Positions 46,634 to 53,506 of a stretch of DNA of 64,000 nt are shown here, in pieces. A model generated the notes under the pieces. The model had not been told where the DNA came from, did not search any database, and was given only the letters and a program-made list of their open reading frames with translations. Positions within the stretch are counted from its first letter, which is position 1, and the number at the start of each line of letters is the position of its first letter. Source of the DNA: JAOZPE01 sp964601275 (lineage in GTDB: Bacteria > Krumholzibacteriota > Krumholzibacteriia > JAJRXK01); the NCBI GenBank assembly GCA_964601275.1, contig CAZRMV010000009.1, forward strand, positions 123,768 through 187,767, given 5' to 3'. The position numbers and the translations under genes are program-made.

Positions 46634-48444
46634 AGGTGCCGAAGGGTCTGGCCCTGGGTCTGCGGGCGCTGGCCGCCCTGGTGGGACTGTTCGCGGCGGC
46701 GAGCCTGTGGGGAGGAAACTGGGTGCCGGCGATGATCCTGGTGGTGGGAACGCTGTTGGTGGTGGCGGCGCCGGGCCGGGTGCGCGCGTTCTTGACGGTG
46801 CTGCTTCCCGCGGTGGCGTTGTATTGCGTGTGGGTGCTGCCCGAGGGAACGGTGGCGCATCTCTCCTTCGCCGGGTTGGACCTGACGGTGCTGCGGGCCG
46901 ACCGGCTGTCGTTGATCTTCGGGAAGATCTTCGCGCTTGTGGGTCTGTTGGGGGCGATCTTCGCCTGGCATGTCGACGACCGGCGGCAGCAGGTGGCCGC
47001 CTTGTTGTACAACGCGGGTTCGTTGGGAGTGACCTTCGCGGGCGATTGGTTCACCCTGTACGCGTTCTGGGAGTTGATGGCGGTCGCCTCGGTGCTGTTG
47101 ATCTGGGCGCGCGACCGGGCCGATTCGCAGGCGGCGGGCAAACGCTACCTCCTGGTCCACCTGGTCGGGGGCGCGGTGCTGTTGGCCGGGATCCTGTTGC
47201 AGGTGCAGGGAAGCGGAAGCATCGCCTTCGAGCATTTCGCTGCCGGAACCGGCGGCCTCGCGGCCTGGCTGATCCTCTTCAGTTTCGCCTTGAACGCCGG
47301 CGTGCCGCCCTTGGGGGCGTGGCTTCCCGACGCCTATCCACGGGCCACCATCACCGGGGCGGTCTTCTGTTCGGCGTTGACCAGCAAGACCGCGGTCTAC
47401 GCGTTGCTGCGGGGATACCCCGGGTGGGAGATCCTGATCGGGCTGGGGGCGGTGATGGCGGTCTACAGCGTGGTGTACGCGATCCTGGCCAACGACATCC
47501 GCCGCATCCTGGCCTATTCGATCATCTCGCAGGTGGGCTACATGGTGGCCGCGGTGGGGATCGGCACCCCCCTGGCGATCAACGGCGCAACCGCTCACGC
47601 GGTGAGCCACATTCTCTACAAGGCGCTGCTCTTCATGGCCGCCGGAGCGGTGATCCATAGCACCGGCCGGGAGAAGCTGACCGAGCTGGGGGGATTCTGG
47701 CGGCGGCAGAAGCTGGTCTTCGGCTTGTACATCGTCGGGGCGTTGTCGATCTCGGGGGTTCCGCTGTGGAACGGGTTCATCTCGAAATCGATGGTGATCG
47801 CGGCGGCGGGCGAAGAGCACCTGGACTGGGTGGTCCTGTTGCTGATGGTGGCGAGCGCGGGGTCATTCCTGCACACCGGTCTGCGGCTTCCCTACTACGC
47901 GTGGATGGGCGAGGACCGGGGGATCGAGCCCCGGCCGATTCCCTTGAACATGATCGTGGCCATGGTGCTCGGGGCGGTGTTGTGCACCTTGACTGGGGTG
48001 GCGCCCGGGACGCTCTATCGCTACCTGCCGTTTGGGGTGCACTGGAATCCATGGACGATTCCACACCTGGTGGAGACCGCGCAGATGCTGTTGTTCGCGT
48101 TCTTCGCGTTCTGGGTGCTGCGGCCGCTCGTGGCTCCGCGGGACGCGGTGGTGGTGGACTTCGACGTGGTGTATCGCAAGACCGCTTCGGGGTTCCGGTG
48201 GCTGTTCGTGGACGCGGTCGGGGCGGTGTTCGATGCGTCGGAGGTCGTGGTGCAGAGGGCCGCGCGCACAGTGGTGGCTGCGATGGCCGATCCGGTGCGG
48301 TTCGTGCCGGGATACCCGCGGAGGGTGCTCACGGACGAGCCCGGTTATGACGAGGACCGGGATCGCCCGCCGTTGATCCTGCCCCTGAGCCTGGCGCTGG
48401 CGGTCTTCGTGGCGCTGTGGCTCGTGGCCAAGTGGTGGAGGTAG
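46630..48444 (+). CDS. Third NuoL/MrpD-like antiporter subunit, channel Lys missing
   Basis: A 604-residue polytopic subunit that resembles the preceding two. The Glu is retained in TLYAFWELMAVASVLLI, but the position of the conserved channel lysine is Asn in LNAGVPPLGAWLPDAY. The middle has RRILAYSIISQVGYMVAA. A cytoplasmic or membrane-associated C-terminal extension (about 500-580) precedes a last helix, in the manner of NuoL/MrpA-type extensions. It may be a structural or regulatory antiporter-like subunit. It is the last gene of the operon. Confidence 0.88.
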   Translation: MKVPKGLALGLRALAALVGLFAAASLWGGNWVPAMILVVGTLLVVAAPGRVRAFLTVLLPAVALYCVWVLPEGTVAHLSFAGLDLTVLRADRLSLIFGKIFALVGLLGAIFAWHVDDRRQQVAALLYNAGSLGVTFAGDWFTLYAFWELMAVASVLLIWARDRADSQAAGKRYLLVHLVGGAVLLAGILLQVQGSGSIAFEHFAAGTGGLAAWLILFSFALNAGVPPLGAWLPDAYPRATITGAVFCSALTSKTAVYALLRGYPGWEILIGLGAVMAVYSVVYAILANDIRRILAYSIISQVGYMVAAVGIGTPLAINGATAHAVSHILYKALLFMAAGAVIHSTGREKLTELGGFWRRQKLVFGLYIVGALSISGVPLWNGFISKSMVIAAAGEEHLDWVVLLLMVASAGSFLHTGLRLPYYAWMGEDRGIEPRPIPLNMIVAMVLGAVLCTLTGVAPGTLYRYLPFGVHWNPWTIPHLVETAQMLLFAFFAFWVLRPLVAPRDAVVVDFDVVYRKTASGFRWLFVDAVGAVFDASEVVVQRAARTVVAAMADPVRFVPGYPRRVLTDEPGYDEDRDRPPLILPLSLALAVFVALWLVAKWWR

Positions 48445-48478
48445 ACGGCGAAGGGGTGGAAGCAGACAGGGACCAGCC

Positions 48479-49072
48479 CTAACGCACCTTCCCCAGGTCG
48501 CCCTCTTCCAACCGGAGGAGGGCCTTCTTGCGCCAGAGACCTCCGCCGTAGCCGACCAAGGTTCCGTTGGCGCCGACCACCCGGTGACAGGGCACGACGA
48601 TCGAGACCGGGTTGCGGTTGTTGGCCATGCCGACGGCGCGTGGGGCCTGGGGCTGGCCGATGCGGCGGGCGATCTCCCCGTAGCTGGCGGTCTTGCCGTG
48701 GGGGATGCGCATGAGCTGTTTCCAGACCTTCTTCTGGAACGGGGTTCCTTGCAGATCGAGCGGCATCTCCAGTTGGTTGGGCCGGACCGGGTCGCCGGCG
48801 AAGTAGTAGGAGAGCCAGCGGCGGGCGGGGGCGAGCTTGCGCGGTGCGGGTTCGAGCTCGGCGTCGCGCAGGGAGGGGGGGAGGGCCTTGCGGAGCTTGC
48901 GCTCGAGTGCGCGTTCGTCGACTTCGGCGCGGTTGCGGCTTCCCACGAAGAAGAGGCCGCAGAGGCCCTTGTCCGTCGCGGCGAGGACGATGCTGCCCAG
49001 GGGACTGGGGAAGTGGTCGTAATAGACGGTCGAGGACGAGGCGGCGTGCCGCGTCGTGTCCACAGAAATCAT
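48479..49072 (-). CDS. ogt: Methylated-DNA--protein-cysteine methyltransferase
   Basis: A 197-residue suicide repair protein that removes O6-methyl groups from guanine. The acceptor Cys162 lies in VVPCHRVVGANG, preceded by the RAVGMANNRNP helix and followed by GYGGGLWRK. A 4-nt overlap (ATGA) couples it to the symporter gene upstream on the minus strand. It is an Ogt-type protein without the Ada N-domain. Confidence 0.95.
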   Translation of the reverse strand: MISVDTTRHAASSSTVYYDHFPSPLGSIVLAATDKGLCGLFFVGSRNRAEVDERALERKLRKALPPSLRDAELEPAPRKLAPARRWLSYYFAGDPVRPNQLEMPLDLQGTPFQKKVWKQLMRIPHGKTASYGEIARRIGQPQAPRAVGMANNRNPVSIVVPCHRVVGANGTLVGYGGGLWRKKALLRLEEGDLGKVR

Positions 49073-50562
49073 GGAAGAACCCCTTCGTTGCGCTTTCTGG
49101 GCGACGGCATCAGCAGGGATACCACAACCACCAGGAAAAGTGCCACCGCGAATCCGGTGAACCGGGCGGTCAAGACTTTGTCGAGACCGGTGAGCTTCCA
49201 CACGATCACCGTCAACGCCCCGCCGATCATTCCCGCGAGCACTCCGTATCCGCTGATCCGCTTCCACCACAGGGTCAACAACAGGGCTGGCCCGAAGGCG
49301 GCGGAGAGACCGGCCCAGGCGAAGGACACCATGGTGAAGACCAGGTCGGTGCTGCGGACGGCGAGGATGAAGGCGACCACGCCGACGAAAAGGGTGGCCA
49401 GTCGGCTGAAGGAGGCCAGGCGCTGCGGGGTGGCATCCTTCTGCAGCATTTTGTGGTAGACGTCCTCGCTGAGGGTGGAGGTCGTCACCAGGAGCTGCGA
49501 GTCGGCGGTGGACATCATGGCGGCGATCGCGCCGGAGATCATGATGCCGGCCAGCCATCCCGGCAAGAGGGTGGTGGCGAGAATGGGCATCAGGCGCTCG
49601 GGATCGTCGAGGGCGCCGGTGCCGAAGGTGGCCAGTCCCACCACGCCGATGAGGAAGGCTCCCCAGAGCGCGGGAACCGCCCACCAGGCGGCGATCAGGG
49701 TACCGGTGCGCAGATCCTTCACCCGGCGGATGGCCATGAAGCGGGAGAGCAGGTGGGGTTGTCCCATGTAGCCGAGTCCCCAGGACAAGCCGCCGATCAC
49801 CCCGGCCACCGCGGCGCCGCCGCTCTTGCCGTGGACCACGCTCAACAGGTGCGGGTTGACCTCGTGCAGACGGGCGGCGAGGGCATGCCAGCCGCCGATG
49901 GCTTGGATCGCCACCAGGGGCAGCACCACGCAAGTGAAGACCATGATGATGCCCTGGACGACGTCGGTCCAGGCGACGGCGACGAATCCTCCCATGGTGG
50001 TGTAGAAGAGGACGATCAGCGCGCCGATGATCATGCCGATGGTGGTGGTCTCGATGAACAGACCGCCCCGGGCGAAGCTCTGTTGCAAGGAGAGCATGAA
50101 GTCGCCGAAGGTGGTGTCGAGGACCTTGCCCGCGGCGTTGAATTGCGCCGCCACGTAGAAGGTGAAGAAGAAGGTGATGATGAGGCTGGCCACAAAGCGG
50201 ATCCGCCCGGCGGTCTCGGGAAAGCGCGAGTGGAAGTAGTCGGGAAGGGTGAGGCTGTCGGTGCGCCCGACCTCCAGGCGCAGACGGCGGGCGATGACCA
50301 TCCAGGAGAAGAGGATGCCCGCCGCACAGCCGATCGCGGTCCAGAGCTCGATGAATCCGGCGGCGAAGGCCGCTCCGGGCAGGCCGATGAGCAGCCAGGC
50401 GCTCTCGCCGCTGGCGCGTTCGCTGAAGGCGATGACCCAGGGACCGAGCTTGCGATCGCCCAGGATGAAGCCGGCCTGGGTGGTGGTGCGGCGATAGGCG
50501 AGGACGCCGACCACGAGGACCACCAACAGGTAGATGACGAAGCCGAGGAGGATGGGATTCAT
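49069..50562 (-). CDS. putP: Sodium:solute symporter (SSS family, PutP-like)
   Basis: A 497-residue, 13-helix-type transporter. The family features are GDRKLGPWVIAFSERASGESAWLLIG and AAMMSTADSQLLVTTSTLSEDVY, given as motif parts GPWVIAFSERASG and MMSTADSQLL. The ordering and ERASGES favour proline/Na+ symport, as in PutP, but other amino or organic acids are possible. It follows a small single-helix gene with overlapping ends. Confidence 0.88.
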   Translation of the reverse strand: MNPILLGFVIYLLVVLVVGVLAYRRTTTQAGFILGDRKLGPWVIAFSERASGESAWLLIGLPGAAFAAGFIELWTAIGCAAGILFSWMVIARRLRLEVGRTDSLTLPDYFHSRFPETAGRIRFVASLIITFFFTFYVAAQFNAAGKVLDTTFGDFMLSLQQSFARGGLFIETTTIGMIIGALIVLFYTTMGGFVAVAWTDVVQGIIMVFTCVVLPLVAIQAIGGWHALAARLHEVNPHLLSVVHGKSGGAAVAGVIGGLSWGLGYMGQPHLLSRFMAIRRVKDLRTGTLIAAWWAVPALWGAFLIGVVGLATFGTGALDDPERLMPILATTLLPGWLAGIMISGAIAAMMSTADSQLLVTTSTLSEDVYHKMLQKDATPQRLASFSRLATLFVGVVAFILAVRSTDLVFTMVSFAWAGLSAAFGPALLLTLWWKRISGYGVLAGMIGGALTVIVWKLTGLDKVLTARFTGFAVALFLVVVVSLLMPSPRKRNEGVLP

Positions 50563-50726
50563 CGCCCGGCACTCCCGGACGGGTCGGAGCGTTCCGCCGG
50601 CCTCGACCCACGCGCCGCACCGGTGCCCTCGTCTTCCAGATCCCGGGTGAGTCGGTAGAACGCCACGGAGATGGCGAGGTACAAGACCGCGGGGACGATG
50701 AGCCAGAAAAGGGTCCAGAAGGGCAT
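50559..50726 (-). CDS. Small single-helix companion of the SSS symporter
   Basis: A 55-residue protein with one hydrophobic helix (FWTLFWLIVPAVLYLAISVAF) and a charged Ser/Arg-rich end; only the helix is quoted in parts, FWLIVPAVLYLAISVA. It precedes and overlaps the symporter start by 4 nt. Small accessory proteins of this kind are often encoded directly upstream of SSS transporters. Function otherwise unknown. Confidence 0.65.
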   Translation of the reverse strand: MPFWTLFWLIVPAVLYLAISVAFYRLTRDLEDEGTGAARGSRPAERSDPSGSAGR

Positions 50727-50814
50727 GATGGCTTCGGGGCGAGTGATCGTGGGATGAGGATGCCGCAGGGGGACGGCGAGGGCAAGGGTTGGCTTGGGGT
50801 GCGGGGACGGGGCA

Positions 50815-52785
50815 TCACCCCGCCCTCCGGCGACAAAGGCGCCGGTCCCCGCGGTAGATGGCCAGCGGGCGCTTCCCCTGGCGCAGTCCCAGTTCGAAGA
50901 CGAGGTTCTCGGCGCCTGGGGCGGCCTTGCCCTGGACGCGGATGAGGCCCTGGTGGACACCGATGAGATGGTGGAAGGCGCAGAGGGTCACGAGGTTGTG
51001 GGGCTCGTTGCCGCCACCTCGGCTGGCGAAGACGATGTGGTGACGTTGGAGGGAGCGGCGGCGGGTGCAGCCGGGAACCGCGCAGCGCCAGTCGTCGCGG
51101 TCAAGGACCGCTTCTTCCCGTTTCGAACGCGGGGCTTCCATCTGGGACCAGGCGCGGCGGGCGTGGTGGCAGATGAGGACCAGGGCACTCCACGCGGGGC
51201 ACCTTCCATGGCCGTCACGAGCAGCGCGGTCCTGGATGGAGGCGATCTGCTGGGCCAGGAAGGCCGCGGTGTCCTCCGAGAGGATCCACCGGAAGGTGGT
51301 GTGCGCGCGGTAGGCGTCGTGGGAGGACTCGAGAATGCCGGGCGGGTCGGGATGGGCTGCCAGTTCCCGGAGAGAGTGTCGCGAGGTTCGGAGTTCTGCG
51401 TCGGTGGGGGGAGGACATCCCGCCAGGGACCAGGAACGATAGTCGGTGTGGACGCGTTGACGGGCCCAGGCGATGCGGTCGCGCAGGGCGCGGACGGTCC
51501 ATTTCGAGGCCGCGTCGATCCAGCGGTGCAGATCGCCGCGCGGCACCCCGAGACGCTCCAGTTGCCGCAGGAGCGTGGTTTGCAGCGCGGTGATCCGGCC
51601 GGTGGCGTGGGCGAGGGCAAGGGGGTCTTCCCGCCGGCGCCGCCGGGCGCGGTCGAGCATCTCGTAGACCGTCGAGGGGGAAAGGCCCAGTTCGCGGTGG
51701 GCGAAGGTGTCGAAGCGGGAGTGGAAGAGCACCGCGTGGGCTCCGTCGAGCTGGAAGTGGAGGAGCTGGTCCTCGTGGCGGATGGCCATGCGACGGCGCC
51801 GGGCGAGGAGACGGCGGAGGCGCAGGTCGAGTTGGTGGGCCAGGTCGCGGCTCGGGAACACCGTGGACGACCGTTGATGCCCGAGGGGTATCGCGGCGAC
51901 CCGGTGCGCCGTGCCCGGGCGGGCATGACGGCGCGGGGCCGGCAGGAGTCGTCGCAGGGCCTCGGCGGCGCACACGGTGAGTTCGATCTCACTGCTCGCC
52001 TCGGCGAGGACGGCGCCCAGTCGCATTTCGTCGTCGCCGTCCGCTCCGATGAGGGCCTCTCCAAGGCGCAGGGTGTTCTCGATATAGGGAGCGAAGACCG
52101 AGGGAACGCGGATGCGCACGATGCGTTCGCTGGTCTCGGTCGGCAGATCGGGGTCGACCGGCCCGGGCGTCGCGTCAGGGCCCCCGGCGTTCGGATACTT
52201 GGCCTCCGCCGGGGTCCGGACTGCGGCCAGGCGTTGACGCAGTTCGGCGATGGTCCGTCCCAGGAACCCAGGGAGGGCGGACTCGGCCAGCTCGGGAGGC
52301 AGCGCCTGGGCGATCTCGGCGAGCGCACTCTCGCCGAGGATTCCTTCGGCGTGGGCGGCGGCGACCGACGGGGCCTCCTGGAGAAGCCGACTCTGCCGGA
52401 CCCAGCGGTAGAAAAGAGAGGCGGAGATTCCCAGGCGTTCGGCGCAGTAGTCTCGCAGGGAAGAAAAGCCGCACCACTTCGGGCCCTGGATCCGATGGAA
52501 GTGGGCGGCGGTGTGGCAGATCTCGGAGTGGAGGAGGGAAGGCTCGCGCCGGAACTTCCGGCATTGGTCCAGGAGTTCCTCGCGCCGCCGCTGCAGTTGC
52601 TCCGCCGCCCGTTGCTCCAGCTGCTTCCCAGCCCGCTGCCGCAGTCGCGTCCCACCCTGCCGGGAAAGCCGTTTCTCGGCTCGTCGCGGCGAACGCCCTC
52701 GAGCCTCCTGCCGGACCGGGGGTGTAGGCGGGGGTTCGGATCCCGCGGCGGGCCCAACCGGCCCGGATGGAGGTTGTTCGGACAT
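50815..52785 (-). CDS. HNH endonuclease with DUF222-like N-terminal region
   Basis: About 656 residues. The C-terminus (about 560-620) has a HNH nuclease motif: DDWRCAVPGC (Cys568, Cys573), LQRHHIVFASRGG, and LVTLCAFHHLIGVH with the metal-binding His. Upstream is a long arginine-rich region, partly coiled-coil-like, resembling the DUF222/13E12 repeat-type proteins that accompany such nucleases. These are often in mobile or defence-associated loci. The start at 52785 is supported by an upstream promoter. Longer readings exist but lie upstream of that promoter. Its base composition matches its neighbours, but the promoter region is strikingly A+T-rich. Confidence 0.85.
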   Translation of the reverse strand: MSEQPPSGPVGPAAGSEPPPTPPVRQEARGRSPRRAEKRLSRQGGTRLRQRAGKQLEQRAAEQLQRRREELLDQCRKFRREPSLLHSEICHTAAHFHRIQGPKWCGFSSLRDYCAERLGISASLFYRWVRQSRLLQEAPSVAAAHAEGILGESALAEIAQALPPELAESALPGFLGRTIAELRQRLAAVRTPAEAKYPNAGGPDATPGPVDPDLPTETSERIVRIRVPSVFAPYIENTLRLGEALIGADGDDEMRLGAVLAEASSEIELTVCAAEALRRLLPAPRRHARPGTAHRVAAIPLGHQRSSTVFPSRDLAHQLDLRLRRLLARRRRMAIRHEDQLLHFQLDGAHAVLFHSRFDTFAHRELGLSPSTVYEMLDRARRRRREDPLALAHATGRITALQTTLLRQLERLGVPRGDLHRWIDAASKWTVRALRDRIAWARQRVHTDYRSWSLAGCPPPTDAELRTSRHSLRELAAHPDPPGILESSHDAYRAHTTFRWILSEDTAAFLAQQIASIQDRAARDGHGRCPAWSALVLICHHARRAWSQMEAPRSKREEAVLDRDDWRCAVPGCTRRRSLQRHHIVFASRGGGNEPHNLVTLCAFHHLIGVHQGLIRVQGKAAPGAENLVFELGLRQGKRPLAIYRGDRRLCRRRAG

Positions 52786-52831
52786 GACCACCGTTTCCCG
52801 GGTTGTTGGGAGGCGGGATCGGTACCAAACA

Positions 52832-52860
52832 AACATAGATGATTTCCAAGTGAAAGGCAA
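52832..52860 (-). promoter_or_regulatory. Putative promoter of the HNH endonuclease gene
   Basis: Minus-strand TTGCCT (52860-52855) and TATGTT (52837-52832) are 17 nt apart. The start would lie about 40 nt upstream of ATG 52785. The surroundings are A+T-rich, unlike the rest of the window. Confidence 0.5.
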
Positions 52861-52875
52861 GGGGAAAAAGCACAA

Positions 52876-52898
52876 AAAATCGCTGTATCTACGATTTT
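52876..52898. repeat. Inverted repeat just upstream of the HNH promoter
   Basis: AAAATCG (52876-52882) and CGATTTT (52892-52898) are perfect inverted halves around a 9-nt centre, about 16 nt upstream of the HNH -35 element. It is a possible operator. Confidence 0.5.
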
Positions 52899-53024
52899 AA
52901 GGAATATTCGATGTGCTATTGGAATTGGCCCGGTCGATGCTTCTCGAAACGTGTCCGGTTCTGTTACAAACAGAGGACCCAAACGCACCCGTCCGGCCAG
53001 CAGGCCAAGGAGCGCCGCCGCCGT

Positions 53025-53178
53025 CGGGCCGACAGCGCGGGAGGGGGGCAACGAACCGGTGGTCCAAATCCCGGGCCGACAGCGCGGGAGGGGGGCAACG
53101 AACCGGTGGTCCAAATCCCGGGCCACCGCCGGGACGACAGCGCGGGGGGCAACGCACCGGTGGTCCGCATCGCGGGCC
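53025..53178. repeat. Tandem 47-nt repeat (two perfect, one degenerate unit)
   Basis: Units 53025-53071 and 53072-53118 are identical (starting CGGGCCGACAGCGCGGGAGG). A third, shorter and diverged copy (about 53131-53178) follows after 12 nt. Because the unit length is not divisible by three, each unit shifts frame, which argues against coding function. Confidence 0.85.
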
Positions 53179-53424
53179 TTGCCGGGCCCAGCTTTCGCCG
53201 ACATCGCCGGGTTCGGCGCCGCGGCTCCCGTTCTCCTCCGAATCGCTCGGGTCGATGCCGCCATCCGGATCCGGATCCGCCCACATCAGCAGCGGATCGA
53301 ACCACCGCAACATCCCCGTGAGATGGAGGAAGACCGCGTAGGAGGCGTCGGCCATGGCAAGGAAGCTCGGACATCGCTCACCTCGTGGGCCAGGCGCCGA
53401 CCCACCCGCCGGCGACGCTCCGAC

Positions 53425-53506
53425 CTCGCTCCTACGCGGGTGGGCACATCGGCGCTTGGGGACTGGGTCCCGGAAGAAGGGACTGCCTCGCCCCTACGCG
53501 GGCGGG
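53425..53506. repeat. Near-identical 20-nt direct repeats at the RND stop
   Basis: Two copies of a 20-nt motif, CTCGC-Y-CCTACGCGGG-Y-GGG (53425-53444 and 53487-53506), lie 62 nt apart. They differ at two positions, and the second overlaps the 3' end of the RND gene. They may be REP-like elements; other copies would need a genome search. Confidence 0.45.

Larger units (their letters stand above)
52786..53493. other. 708-nt gap with an A+T-rich island and tandem repeats, no supported gene
   Basis: The left part (about 52830-52990) is markedly A+T-rich, the rest is G+C-rich. A reading frame at 52897-53355 (minus strand) has an attractive start, MADASYAVFLHLTGMLRWFDP, but then becomes a Pro/Arg/Cys-rich translation of the 47-nt repeats and lacks a ribosome-binding site. 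I do not call it a gene. The first 40 codons could be a decayed remnant. Confidence 0.6.

Noticed and set aside
40358..48444. Membrane-bound hydrogenase operon
   Set aside because: No hydrogenase large or small subunit, nor CxxC-containing Ni-site or Fe-S subunit, is present. Only the ion-translocating arm is found.
53025..53178. CRISPR array
   Set aside because: The 47-nt units are directly adjacent with no unique spacers, and no cas gene is present.
52897..53355. A 152-codon minus-strand gene
   Set aside because: The second half is a translation of the tandem repeats and there is no ribosome-binding site, although the first 40 codons look protein-like.
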